The notes beneath the pieces were generated by a model. It saw nothing but the letters and a program-made list of their open reading frames with translations, had not been told where the DNA came from and searched no databases. Positions 44,906 through 56,830 of a stretch of DNA of 64,000 nucleotides are shown piece after piece. Each line of letters opens with the position of its first letter. Positions within the stretch are counted from its first letter, which is position 1. Origin of the DNA: Epinephelus fuscoguttatus (lineage: Eukaryota; Chordata; Actinopteri; Perciformes; Serranidae); contig NC_064770.1 of assembly GCF_011397635.1 (NCBI RefSeq), positions 8,332,826-8,396,825 on the forward strand, read 5' to 3'. The position numbers and the translations under genes are program-made.

Positions 44906-47269
44906 TGTGGATGGGTGGAGTTTAAACACACAAATCTGCAGATTCATATATTTCATAAGGTAAATATTCAATAACACATAAAGAAGTTAAATAATATAAT
45001 GTAGTGCTTGTCACAGGCAGGAGTGATTTACAAAGGCAAAATGAAAAGAGATGAAAAATATACATGTTAGGCCTATACATGAAATTCTCACATACTCACA
45101 ATACTAATATTTTTGTATATTCATGATATTTATATATTTGTACACATATTATTTTCTTTGTTGTTGTTGTTGCCATTGTGCACATATCCCTCCAGTATCT
45201 AATATACCTATCGCTCATGTTTGTGGTGTATTTTCATATTTTTTGACTAAATGTTTTAACTAATAACTAATTTTTCAAAAGATTTGATTTAATGTGATGT
45301 TTAGATTTCCATGTTCTGCTGTGTATTATTCTCTTTGCTGTAACCTTCTGTTCGTCACATTTTTAATAAAAATCTTTCCACTTTTTAAGACTTCAACACA
45401 AAAACGGTAACTATACCCCTGACAAGACTGAATGCAGGCTGAGTTGAGAAACATGAGAAAGCACTGATTAAACAAAGGTAAATGATGAACAAAGTGCACA
45501 CGGTGAGGTGAGGTAGTGTGAGGTAAGTGAGGTAACACAGCTACCTCAATAAATCAATCACTATGGCAGAATCCAAATATGAAATGTAATAAAAGATAAA
45601 GGCATCACTGAGATTTATCACATGTCTCAAATGACTATTTTAAAACCTTTAATAAAATAATCACAGAATAGAATATTCCAAAAATAAATGCCCAAATCAC
45701 TTCAGTATATACCATCATCTTAAAGAGTTTTCCCATATGAAAACATTCTTTTCAACCACAATTTGTTCAATAAAACACAGTGAAAATATGTTATACAATA
45801 TTAAAATGAAAGCACCAACAAGAAATGTCATGCTTGCGCAGTGAAATGAATCAGGAACCTCCACAAAAAAGATGATATTTCTTGGTCAGACATCTAACAA
45901 AATGCACAGAAGCCTTTCCGCTATACAAAAACCCCCAAAAAACTAAGACAATATAAAATACTCAACAGATTGTATTACACTCTGTCACAGCTGTAATGGG
46001 CATAAGGGATGAGAGTAAAATGTGGGGCTGCTGAAGGAACTCGGCTCCATCTGTTGTGGGACCTCAATAAAATTAAAGATCTTTGGTTTGGCATTACAAA
46101 GGAAGCTATGACTCATGCTAATGAGAGATGCCACTAATCATGTATACCAAGAGATTTGCATAACTTCAGCTGAGACAGAACGGTTCATGAAGCAATAGAA
46201 ATGATTCAGTTGGAGAAGGTTGCTTGTGAGAATGTGTACTTTTTGTTTCTCTGTTTGTATTTTGTGAGTCAATAAAGACAAAACTACAGTGGAGAAAAAG
46301 TGGAATTCTTTTGGCTTTCTTAAATTTGCATTTACATTGAGCCCACAGGCATGCCATAGCATTACTCTTATTTTGGAGGAAATTGAGCCCATTTCCTGTA
46401 TTGCCTTGGTTAACTGTGGTTTACTTGCTGCACCTTTTTCTGTCCCCATCTGCTGCGATTCTGCTGACAGAGCACAATCCCAACAATGCACCAGTCACAG
46501 TCTCCAACCATACTTTCTTCACTGGGAATCTAAAAATATATCATTCATATTTAGAGGTTAAAATACTGATATTCATGTCTTAGTATCAATAAGAAACCAA
46601 ATGAACCTCTGCATCATGAAATATTTTGCAATGAACAACAAATGGACACTAATGTTGTTAATATTTTGACCACTTATATTAATATTCTTTGCACTGGATC
46701 TCATTTAATAGTTTTATTTTGAAACGCTTCCTGTAAATATACCTTAGAAATAGAGTGATTTCTATGAAATATACCGAGTCTAATTAGAGTCTTAGCTGCC
46801 CTCCAGTGGTCACAGTGAGGAGCTGCAACGCCACATTTTAAATCTAACACACGGTGTAAATATATCAGTATAACTATTATCAGTATCAAGATGTAGACGT
46901 TATTATAAGAGTGATTATGACAAATAAAAACACTAACATCAGAACTGATAATAGTTTTATTGGTAGAAAAAAAAAAGTTGTTCAAAGCTGTTTTAATTTT
47001 ATTGTATTCTATTTGATTTGATTTGATTTGACTTTTAAGACCAACCTAAATTTCAGAAAGCAATCACAAATGAGTGATGATACCTCACCATGGGGAAAAT
47101 ATCATAAACGTATTAATTGTTTATTCTGGCAAAAGAAAAGCTGCAGGGTCATAAAATGATTAATGGAAGGGGAAGGATGAAGAAACTCAGTTTAGAGACA
47201 TGCATTTTATTAGATGTTTCAACATTCTCATATTCTTTTTGATCTCTTTGGGGTTCAAACAGTATTTAA
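44902..47269. other. Unassigned AT-rich DNA
   Basis: No supported gene. Short GTGAGGTA repeats lie near 45500-45535 (four imperfect units), and a TTTGATTTGAT repeat near 47010-47030. Confidence 0.4.
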
Positions 47270-47359
47270 ATCTAGTAACTTCTATAAAAAATACTCTTTT
47301 GTCACATTTGCTGAAACTGTCACCATAGCTACACAGAAGCACATGAGAATGATAATCTG

Positions 47360-47415
<56 letters not shown>

Positions 47416-48055
47416 ATTGCTTATACACATATGAACAAAAACAACCAATAAGAGCTGAGGAGTCTTTAACACAGCTATCAATCATTTCAATCGCCTCATG
47501 AACTGTGCTCAAACTGTCAAACAAGGCAGCACTGATCAAAAATGAATCAAGGTTCTGTTAGTGTGTTGCCTATTTTTCTCCTCAAGTCTTTTCAGGAACA
47601 TATTTTAGTGTACTGTTTAGCTGTAAAATGAGAAAGTTGGTACAGCTGCTAGGCGGTGCTTGATGCGATGCTCAACTATTTCCAATATGTCACCTGGGTT
47701 ACAAACTTTCTCATTTCACAGCTAAAAAGTGCACTAAAATATGTTTGTATAATATTTGAGGCCAGAACAAGGCAATGCAGTGACAGAATATTGATTAATG
47801 TTGTATCAGCACTGCAAAGTTTGACAGATTGACTGCAGTTCACAAGCAGTGAACTACATGACTGACAGCTGCGTGAAAGACTCCTGGGCTCTGATTCTGG
47901 CAAATGCTATTACAGGCAAAAGGAGGCGGAGGAGGAGAGACATCACTGTTTCTTTACAGACTTTCTGCCTCAAATTATACTTTGTGGATGAAGTGACAGT
48001 TTCAGCAAATACAATAAATATTTTCATAAAAGTTACCAACTGTAGCTTTAAATTG
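47270..48055. mobile_element. Long foldback (inverted-arm) element with a TA microsatellite in the left arm
   Basis: Arms of about 370 bp pair around 47655-47690. 47597-47638 is complementary to 47704-47745 with a few mismatches. Further out, 'GGAGTCTTTAACACAGC' (about 47460) pairs with 'GCTGCGTGAAAGACTCC' (about 47868), and 'TTTGCTGAAACTGTCAC' (about 47308) pairs with 'GTGACAGTTTCAGCAAA' (about 47994). The outer end 'GTTACCAACTGTAGCTTTA' is a familiar fish repeat terminus. The left arm is enlarged by (TA)n. Confidence 0.75.
47362..47412. repeat. (TA)n microsatellite inside the foldback arm
   Basis: About 25 TA units. The opposite arm has no counterpart, so it expanded after the arms formed. 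Confidence 0.95.
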
Positions 48056-48687
48056 AATCATCTCAACAAAAACAAATTGAGAGGAAAAGTCACATCAACA
48101 ACTAATAGACATCTGTGGCAAGACAATGAGTTCAAACTGGACCTGAATACTACAATCAGCCCATAATTTGTCCTCACACTGTCACACTAAGTACAGAGAA
48201 GGAGTATTGTGATCATATTGCCAATATGAACAGTTTTTATGTATAAAATGTATTCTTGTAATGATAATACTTATCTTTGTTAGCAATTAATCGTGTTCTC
48301 TATTTATCAAGTAATTGTTTTATCTAGAAAAAATTAGCAAAAAAAATAGAAGAAAAGTATACATATATGTACTACTTGTGATTACTGCTGCTGATATATG
48401 TTTTTGTTTGTTTATTTTATTTTCAACTGTCTGTATTTGTTCTTACCTCGTCATTACCATTAAGTTTGTCTTGTGGGTTTTTGTGTTGTATCACCATGCT
48501 ATCGTCTATTTTTGTTTGTTTTGTTTTCATTGAGAAAAAATAGTTGCCGATTGAATTTTATTTTCAAATTAAGACTTTTATTCTGAAGGAACAACGTCTG
48601 TTGATGTACAACCAGAAGCGTTTCCTGTCTCATTTGTTGTTGTCCGGCTGTGTTTCCGGTGTCGATGCAGCTGTTTATGGTTCCAAA
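48056..48687. other. Upstream region and probable 5' UTR of the zinc finger gene
   Basis: No other gene. Base composition becomes GC-richer from about 48600. The transcription start is not evident; the nearest segment to the ATG is probably 5' UTR. Confidence 0.4.
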
Positions 48688-48880
48688 ATGACTAAACTAC
48701 AGCTACTGAACGCCTACCTGACGGAGCGGCTGACGGTTGTGGTGAAGGAGATTCTGGACGTGGTGGAGGACACGGTGACCGAGTACCGGGAGGAGACCGC
48801 CAGGACCAAGCGCGAGAACGAGAGCCTGCGGAGGCAGCTGCGGGACATCCTGCTGCTGGAGGCCGAGACGGAGTGGCTGA
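48688..48880 (+). CDS. Zinc finger gene coding exon 1
   Basis: It has 64 codons plus one base and encodes the N-terminal helical region, ending '[10 protein letters not shown]'. The frame would read on for 22 codons past the donor, but that tail is unlike the family. Confidence 0.85.
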
Positions 48881-50807
48881 GTAAGGGCCGAGCTAGTCTG
48901 CTAGCCCCGAGTCTAACTGTGAAAGAACAACGTTCCAAACCGCTTTGATAAATAAGTGCGGTTTAGTCTTTCAAAAGGAAATTTACGTTAATACCGGCGA
49001 AAACACGGACTTCAAAATCTTTACGTGTAGTCATGACGCCGGTTTTCAATTCGGCACCCGCGACATCAGCCCACTCGGTCCAGATTTTATGACAAATGTG
49101 ACTTTTCGTAGCAGTTTCTCTGTCACTTCCTCTTTTCCCCTTCAAACCGCAGAGGAGGGTCCGAGAACTGTTTACATTATTAAAAGTGAGAAGCTCTGCT
49201 TTTTGGATCATCTAACATTATGCCGAACTAACCATTAAAATTTATGGTTTCAGAATTTCTAATAACGCTGTGCTTATGTGCTCTATGTTGAATATTAAAC
49301 GGTATTTCAATTAATTGTCAGATTATCGCATGGAGTCTGGCGTGACACGCAGAAGATTTAAGTTTTAGGGTTACTTGCAAATTTTCTTTATTAAATTTGA
49401 ATTCAGTGAGTCTTAGCTGACTGCCATTCATTCATGTTTGCATTAAAAGAGAATTATGTATACATTTTTAATATTATTCAGGGCTGTGCAGCACTCACTG
49501 CTGTATGACTAGACACTGAAATTAGCTTTTAAAAGATATTTTATAAATGTTATTCAAGTAATTCAAATGTAAAATAATTGATTGAGAAAAAAGACTTTTG
49601 AGTGCAAATATGTAAAGGTTCAGTCTTGTAGTGCAACCTCACTAAATTATTTTTATTTATCTTTAAGACTGCACTTTTGCACCTGTTATGCCGAATGAAG
49701 GTTACTGTCACTCAACTGAAACTGCCAGTGATATTTGTTTATGACTTTGGTGCTATATTTACTGTTGTTTCAGGGTCGACCAGGTCCAGTCTTGGTTTTG
49801 CGTCTCCTCAGCAGCAACCCCGTGATCCAGAACTGAGGCCCCGCTCAGAGGAGCCAGACTCCACCCTTAACCAGCCCAGACAGCCAGCAGCTAACACGGC
49901 CAAGCCAACTCATGAGCAGGTTGTTTCTGTGCAGCTACTGTCAGTCCAGAGTGAGACGCCACCAGGGCCGACCCTCCTGCCAGGGGACAAGAAGCCTGCT
50001 GAGCCCTGGGAACCAGTACCGAAGCGGGACCCTCAGAAGGAGGCATTTGGGAAAGTTTCACCTCTTCCTTCTCACTCCTCCCGAAGTCCTCCCTCGGCCT
50101 CAGGCCCTAAAATCCACATTGAAGTTCCTGTACTCAGAGAGAAGCCCAGGGCCCCGGCTCCTGCTGTGATAAAAAGTGAACCCGAGGAATACAAAGTGAG
50201 TGAACCTGAAGGTCACACAGACTCCCTGACAGAAACTCACGTCTCACAGGAACACTCAGGTGTCAGGAATAGGACAGCGGTGGTACGTGCAGACCGACAT
50301 GAAGCTCATCAAAACAAGAAGTCCTGTCAGGACGAGGTCACAGCTGATGATGTCACAGCAGCTGGATACATCCCTGAGCTCGTCCATCGCTGCCCCCGCT
50401 GTGGAGAGGCATTCGGCCAGGCCAGCAGCCTCCGCCTTCACCTGGAACAGAAGAGAAAGACGTACGCCTGCGACTGGTGCTGTAAATCCTTCGCACAGTC
50501 GGCGGACCTGCGACGTCACCTGCGCACGCACACAGGCGAGAGGCCGCACCGATGCACATTCTGCTCTAAGAGCTTCAGCCAGAGAGGAAACCTACGGCGA
50601 CACCTGCGCATTCACACAGGGGAGCGGCCATACAGCTGCCCGTACTGCTGCCGCACCTTCAGCGATGGAGACACCATGAAGAAACATAAGCGCACACATT
50701 CAGGAGAGAAACCATACCGCTGCGTCCAATGCTCCAAGACCTTCACCAGCGCCAGCGGCCTGCAGATACACTTAAAGAAGGACATGTGCTTTGTGGCCAA
50801 CACCTGA
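48688..50807 (+). CDS. C2H2 zinc finger protein, two coding exons, 408 codons
   Basis: The exons are 48688-48880 and 49774-50807. The donor CTGA|GTAAGG and acceptor TTTCAG|GG join in phase 1 as L-R-S-T-R. The ATG at 48688 has A at -3 and opens '[20 protein letters not shown]', the N-terminal helix seen in many teleost zinc finger genes; residues 40-60 are coiled-coil-like. An upstream in-frame ATG at 48604 has poor context and lies before the family start. Residues 66-268 are Pro/Ser-rich, with a sumoylation-type IKSE at 197-200. Five fingers occupy 269-403. Fingers 2-4 are canonical with TGERP/SGEKP linkers. Finger 1 has Lys in place of the second His, and finger 5 ends H-x4-C (C2HC). Such proteins bind DNA in the nucleus as transcription regulators; the target and orthologue are unknown. 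Confidence 0.9.
48881..49773 (+). other. Intron of the zinc finger gene
   Basis: 893 bases between GTAAGG and TTTCAG. No nested feature recognised. Confidence 0.8.
49774..50807 (+). CDS. Zinc finger gene coding exon 2
   Basis: It opens after TGTTGTTTCAG and contains the linker and all five fingers; TGA ends it at 50805-50807. The frame is also open upstream of the acceptor (from 49677), but that text is intron-like. No canonical AATAAA is seen in the 140 bases before the hAT MITE. Confidence 0.9.
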
Positions 50808-50947
50808 CTGGTCAGTTCAGGCTAAAGGAGAGTAAGAGGCTATAAAGCATTCCCACAAAGACACATCACTCAGTATAAATGCTTATTCTAATAATAGAAT
50901 GTGACCGTCACAAGCCAGCAGGGTTCAATATATACATATATATAAAT

Positions 50948-51323
50948 TAGGGCTGTCACGATTAGTCAACTAATCAATGACTTATCGACTATTAAAATAA
51001 TCGGTGACTATTTTAGTAGTCGACTAATCGGTTTGAGTCATTTTTCATAGAAAAGCACTATAAAAGTGCCCCAAATTACTCTTACTGCAGCTTCTTACGT
51101 TCAGATATTGGCAGCTTTACACACTCTCCCGTGACAGTGAACTAAAACCCTTTGGCATGAGTATGAAACAAGACATTAGATAACGTAATTTTGGGATTTG
51201 GGCGAGACAGACCGACATTTTTCAACATTTTAACACATTTTTCGATGAAATGATTAGTCGACTAATCGCAGAAATAATCGACAGATTAGTCGACAATGAA
51301 AATAATCGTTACTGGCAGCCCTA
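50948..51323. mobile_element. hAT-type MITE, complete, with perfect 8-bp target duplication
   Basis: It starts TAGGGCTGTCACGATTAG and ends CAGCCCTA. ATATAAAT occurs exactly at 50940-50947 and 51324-51331. Subterminal 'GATTAGTC(A/G)ACTAATC' palindromes occur near both ends. 376 bp, non-coding. It lies 140 bp downstream of the zinc finger stop codon, so it may be in the 3' UTR. Confidence 0.92.
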
Positions 51324-51357
51324 ATATAAATATGTGTATCATCATGCAAAATCTTAC

Positions 51358-52027
51358 TGGGCCTCATTCACCAACTGTTCTTAAGAAGAAATTTCTTAGT
51401 AGAGCCTACTTACACAGTTTTCATGAAGATTCTAACATTCACCAGTGTTTTCTAAGATCTAGGTCTACTCGCACAATGGCATGTTTACTGCTGCTCCAAT
51501 ATGCTGGAGGATGAGCACATCCTCTAGGACCATGTAGTTGTGTTTGCAGAGAGCAACAAGTGCGGGCCTGTCCTCCTCCAGTACTGTGGTCTGCATCTCT
51601 TCTGTGTTAGGCAATACCTTTAACTTTATTTCTTATCTTAATCTTTAAGATCAAACCATCTTTTTTTTTTACTTCATCTGTTGTCCCCAGATACAGCATT
51701 CTCTGAACAAGTAACAGCATCCCATGCATCTTCTGTGTGTGTTACTTTATATCCATAACTGATGCTATGATATACGACAGCTCGTTTGGCGTTCACTTCC
51801 TGCAGAAGTACCTCCACTTTGGAACTATTGAAGTTTTTTTAGGTTTGGAGTCCGGTGCTCCTCCTCCCTATTTAGTGTGCACCGTGTCAGTTTCAGTTTG
51901 TGAGGACAATGGGATTCATCTTTATAAGAGCACGGATGTCAACAATTCTGACGTAGACTTTTCTTCGGACCTCTCTCAAGAGCAAATTTATGAAAAATCT
52001 TAGGAAGATGTTAGTGAATGAGGTCCA
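51358..52027. mobile_element. MITE with 'TGGGCCTCATTCAC' inverted ends
   Basis: Left end TGGGCCTCATTCACCAAC, right end GTGAATGAGGTCCA, one mismatch over 14. Subterminal 'TTCTTAAGAAG' and 'TCTTAGGAAGA' are related. The interior has no convincing coding frame. Superfamily unclear. Confidence 0.65.
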
Positions 52028-54137
52028 ATGTCTTTACACACCAAACTGCTGGATCTTAAAGTTATACTGTGCAGGAACTTGGCCTCTCTGGACATTTTAC
52101 TGTAGGCCAAGCTGAAGTGAGTTTCACCCTGGTTCCCTTGTCAAATAACCTGCAGGATTTTTCCAATCAATTGCACGTTTTGTCCGGGAAAATGACCTTC
52201 ACAAATGAACACCACTTTTATGAGTAAAGTAAAAATTAATGGTAGGCAATAACAAACTACACCACAGTAACATGACTTAACATCACCACCACAACAAGGC
52301 TGTAAAAAGCGGTGTTCGGCGTGTAGTCTCATTTAGCCACTTGTTAGCAACCACCTTTTTAAAGACACATTAAAGCAGCAAACATTGATTTCATTTCAGG
52401 AGTCACAGCTACCTAACAGCCTCATGTACTTCAACATGCCTGTAAACCTAAACAGCCAGTGGATATTATGGCCAAATGCAACTTAGTAATACACTTTTAA
52501 TATGTTGAGAGGCAGTCATTCTGGTGTGTAAAGTTCTTGCGATAACACACAAGAAACTACATGTTTGTCACTGCTGGCTTGTGATGCAGCTCTGTGATGT
52601 GGCTGCAGCAATGATCACCTGTCCAACCATAACGAGCAGCCAATGAGGTAAACTAATTTACATTCCCGCTGACTTTCTCTCTCTGTTCCCTCTTGCTGCG
52701 AGCCTTCAATGCACTTTGTTTTTATGAATTAGGGCAGGATGCAGTTGCTAGGCAGCTACAGTCGCACTGATATCATCCATGCCTTCATAATTATTTATTT
52801 TTTGTTATGTCTTACGTTGTACTTCTAAGCAAATATGCGAGACACAGCCCCCAGCTGAACTTGTCTATCCTCCACACATGAGACCACAGTCTGCAGAGGA
52901 TCCATCGTGTTCTGTCTTCACTCTGCTGTGTTTCTGGTTCCAGATCAACAACAGAGTGAAAACATGCAGTCGGCTGTGTGACACATTATATAACTGAAGG
53001 ACTGTTGAAGAGTTTGTGTCTGAAATGAGAAGAGACTTTCCTGCTTCAGAGCAGACTGGTTGCTGCAATACTAAAAATAGAATAATATATTATTTATTTT
53101 CCTTTTTTTATCAGTGTTAGACGGCTTGAACTTTGTCTGATCTGCCGCCTGAGAATATTCATGTTTGTGAAGATGGCTGATCATGAAGCATGATGGGAAA
53201 CTGCTTCATACTGCAGAAATGATAAACAGCAGATTGTGACGATTCACAGAAAAAAAGAATGACCATTTTCTCTGTTAGCAGACAGGAACAGTTACAGTGT
53301 GAATGTGTGTAGATCTTTTCTGTGTGATTATCAGTATTTTGTATTGATGTGAAACATCTTGTTTTTTTAGGCAAAATAAATGTTCAGTGAAACTGTTGTG
53401 CCTCTAAAATGTTGATTGATTTCTGTTGTCTGGCTATCAAAACACATATTTAGAACTGTGCACACTCCTCACTTATGATTTGTATATTAAGTGCTGCCAC
53501 AATTACTTTCACTTAATGTTCACTACTGATTATAGTTCTTAAATTAATGGATTACCTGTCCAATTTGTTTCAATTTGGCAGAACATTTTTTGACAGATTG
53601 ATCTTTATTTTCAGAAAACAAGATCTGAACTCAACAGATATTCAAAAAAAACATGCAAATGAATACAAATATTTTGCAGTAAAGAAGAAGTATGCCCATC
53701 AGTCACTACATTAAAACCACTGGCTGGTCAAGTGAATAATCATCTCATTACAATACAATATTCTGCTGGGACACCTTTGGTTCTAGCATTCATGTGGATG
53801 CCACTTGACATGCTGAATATTTTGGCTGAACCAGAGTCAGCTCTGCAGTGTCTCCATTTACAGCAGGATGTGACAGTATTGATTGTTTTCTTGTGGTTTG
53901 TATTGATTAGTTTATTCACAGTTTCAGGAGGCATTCAGTGACCTTAAGGTGTGTGATAATGGAGAGTATGAACTTCTCACCTGTACAGTCAGCGCTGGAT
54001 GTTGACTGAAGAATCAATACATCACAACAGTCATTATAATAATCAATATATTAACATCAACAGCCTCTAAGAATACTAAATGTTGTTACTTAATTATGAC
54101 CGGACCCTATTTCATAATTATTTCCAGTGGTGGAATG
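52028..54137. other. Unassigned DNA
   Basis: No supported gene. 53690-53860 contains 'CAGTCACTACATTAAAACCA', a phrase seen in fish Tc1-type repeats. 'CCAGTGGTGGAATG' at about 54125 is the start of a CAGTGGTGGAA element cut by the Tc1 insertion that follows. Confidence 0.4.
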
Positions 54138-54138
54138 T

Positions 54139-54574
54139 ACAGTGGCATGCAAACGTTTGGGCACCTCAAGACATTTGAGCTCTCAGACAACTTTTACCAG
54201 GGTCTCAGACCATAATTAGCTTGTAAAGGCTATATCTCGTTCACAGTCATCATTAGGAAAGGCCAGGTGATGCAAATTTCAAAGCTTTTTTATAAGTACT
54301 CTGACCCCTGAAACCTTGCTCCAACAAACAGCAGCCATTGGGCTCCTCTAAACAGCTGCCTAGCACTCTGAAAACTAAAATATCTGATGGCCACAAAGCA
54401 GGAGAAGGCTATAAGAATATAGCAAAGTGCTTTCAGTTAGCTGTTTCCTCAATTAGTAATGTATTTAAGAAATTGCTGTTAACAGGAACTGTGGAGGTCA
54501 AGCTGAGGTCTGGAAGGCCAAGAAAACTTTCTGAGAGAGCTGCTTGTAAGATTGTTTTTCATATTTACCTTTAA
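54139..54574 (+). mobile_element. 5' part of a Tc1/mariner element
   Basis: After TA (54138-54139 region) it opens CAGTGGCATGCAAACGTTTG and 'GGCACCTC', the terminal repeat of a known fish Tc1-type family. It leads to a transposase N-terminus and breaks off near 54570. No right end was found. Confidence 0.75.
54338..54574 (+). pseudogene. Tc1 transposase N-terminal fragment
   Basis: The frame starts at TTG where the family has ATG. It reads 'KQLPSTLKTKISDGHKAGEG', 'YKNIAKCFQLAVSSISNVFK' and 'GTVEVKLRSGRPRKLSERAA'. This is the paired-type helix-turn-helix and GRPR-type linker that bind the terminal repeats. The catalytic DDE domain is absent. The lost start codon and truncation make it inactive. 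Confidence 0.75.
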
Positions 54575-55675
54575 TTAAATCTCTTAGCAAAAATATTTAA
54601 CACAGTTGCACTTGTGTAACCATAATGACAATAAACACCATGAATCTACAGGATCATAATCAGCATACTTACACAGAAGTCCGTCTTTCAAGCACAGAAT
54701 TTTTGGCTCGATGATGTTTTTCATTCAACATGTCTGAAACTAAAGGATGGTGATGCTGTCACAGTTCAGTTCAAATGAGAACCCAAACGCAGAACAGCGG
54801 GCAGGCAGGTGGTTTTAACAAAAAGCAAGCTTTAATGTGGCTGGTAAAACACCTCCAAACAGGCAGGCAACAAAACTGACGATACAGCAGGCATACATAA
54901 CACAAAGTAAATACGAAAGAGGAGCCAAAACTAAACTAACAACAAACCAGGATGTCATGATGAACACAGGGATAAACACTGGGAAGCAATCCAAACACGG
55001 AACATGAGAGACCGACACAGGCAGGGAAAACTGAGCAGGAAATGACACCATGAACATAGACAAACTGACAAAGGACAATGGGAAAGACACAAATAAAAAG
55101 TGATTGAAAACTAATCACTAATCAGATTTGTAGTCCTAACCCATTATACCTATTTCCGTCAGGACCATTTTAGTCAAAGAAAACTTTATTTAAATTTGCA
55201 GTATTATATTTGGTGGTATGGCTCTGTTCTGGGGCCTCTCTGCCTTTCCATGCGCCTACATGGAAAGCCTAAGGCGGGGAGAGCAATAACAAAGACCCCC
55301 CAGGAACAGAACAGAGCAAGCATTGATGACAAACAAATGACACTGATAAGTCGGACACAGCCTGAAAAGGAGGAGCTGGAGTGGAGGCAGGTTGCAAAGC
55401 AGCTTGCAGAGGAAGCAGCAACAGTAGGCAGGCCAGAGCAGTTTAAATAGGGCACCCTGAATGAGATTTGCCAGTTGGTTGCATAGAAAGGAATCATGAT
55501 CTATCAGCTGACTCCCTTCCATCAATTAGCTGCTCCATCAATTCATTGGGCTGCTTGAGATCAGCTGATATAGCTGGGAGGTGAGCTGAGCTTGACATCG
55601 TTTCCTGCCTGAACTAACACTATGCTCAATTTTGCATAATTAGGGACAGGCGAGGACCCTCTTGTTCTTGTAGTG

Positions 55676-55676
<1 letters not shown>
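54575..55676. other. Dispersed repeat (about 54755-55130) and unassigned DNA
   Basis: 54755-55130 has 'GAACCCAAACGCAGAACAGC', 'AAGCAAGCTTTAATGTGG' and 'ACAAACTGACAAAGGACAA', a pattern I associate with a common unclassified fish repeat. 55196-55450 has an 84-codon plus-strand frame with no recognised domain; not called. Confidence 0.4.
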
Positions 55677-55708
<32 letters not shown>

Positions 55709-55849
55709 GTTTCTTTCTTTCTTTCAGCGTACGCGACTTTCAACTGGAATTTGACCCCCTAAACATGCTCGAAAACTCACCAAAATTGGCATACCTGTCA
55801 GGACTGGCGAAAAATTTTATAAACTGACGAAATTAATCTGAAAAGTGCC

Positions 55850-56360
55850 AAAATGGGCTCTCTAGCGCCACCTAGAAACACAAAAATGGCCGCTGCAGCC
55901 AGTAGGAACGTCGTAGGAAGATCAAACCAAAACAGCCTCGTTCGTCTCATCAAGACCTACAAATCACGCGCTCGCACCCATGACCTAACTCCAACAGGAA
56001 GTGAGATATTTCCCTTTCAAAATAAGAGTTTTCCTCAAAAAAAAAAATTCCTTTAAAAATCAACTAGTCCGACACCGTTTATCGTATCGGCTTCAAACTC
56101 GCACACATTATTCTTCAACGTGTCCTTATCAATTATTGTGCGTAACTTTTTCAATCCTCGACTGGTTTGGATGTTATGACGCATTTCAGGTGATGTGCGC
56201 CAAAACCTCCTGAGGATTTGTTGTGCCACCTAGACACACTAAAATGCCCGGTGCGACGGGTAGGAACCACTTAGAAAGACCAAACCAAAACTGTCTCGTT
56301 CGTCTCATCAAGACCTACAAATGTCGCGCTGCAACCCCTGACCTAACTCCAACAGGAAGT
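55850..56360 (+). repeat. Two imperfect tandem units within the composite element
   Basis: 'GCGCCACCTAGAAACAC', 'CTCGTTCGTCTCATCAAGAC' and 'CCTAACTCCAACAGGAAGTG' at 55864-56004 recur as related text at 56224-56361, an offset of about 360 bases. Confidence 0.75.
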
Positions 56361-56394
56361 GAGCTGTCGGTCTTTGAATGTAAGATGGCGTTTT

Positions 56395-56830
56395 TCACAA
56401 ATTCTGTCGATCAAACATTATTTGCTCCTACACCGTTTATCATAACTGCTTCAAACTTGCACAAATTACAGCTCTACCCCTGCTGAACATTACTTGTGAA
56501 GGACTTTGTCATAACTTGAACGGTTTGGATTTAAGAAGCGTTAGAAGGTGCAGGACACAACTCCTCATGATGATCTCTGGAAGAAAAGATGAGGGCCAAC
56601 ACACTGTAAACCTGTGATTAAGGTGACATTTTTCAGGCCATAGACATACAAGCTTTATATGTTTGCGTTCAGAACAAATTTATCTATCTGGTGATGTTTT
56701 CAGATTGAAGATGGGACCCACGGTTTGGCATCTGGAAGCATTTGTTTGAGAAAGTTTCAAGCCATTCTGCTCTGTGTCTGAGCTGCATGCAGTCCTTAAT
56801 TAGCATAACAAAGGCTTCACTCTGACAGTC
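56395..56830 (+). repeat. Composite locus block A, copy 1
   Basis: It matches 58402-58830 at a constant offset of 2007 bases (checked at 'CACCGTTTATCAT' and 'AGAACAAATTTATC'). Only scattered substitutions separate the copies, such as GTTAGAAGG versus GTTATAAGG. An 'AATTAGCATAACAAAGGCTT' phrase ends the block. Confidence 0.85.

Noticed and set aside
44550..44931. Open frames of Thr-His and Cys-Val repeats
   Set aside because: Translations of GT/CA microsatellites.
46138..46491. 117-codon minus-strand frame
   Set aside because: No recognisable domain, flanking splice signals or composition change.
50256..50679. Long alternate frames on both strands over the zinc finger exon
   Set aside because: Shadows of the GC-rich zinc finger coding frame, which alone shows conserved motifs.
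55196..55450. 84-codon plus-strand frame with a charged helical C-terminal half
   Set aside because: No family recognised and it lies in repeat-rich DNA; kept as unassigned.
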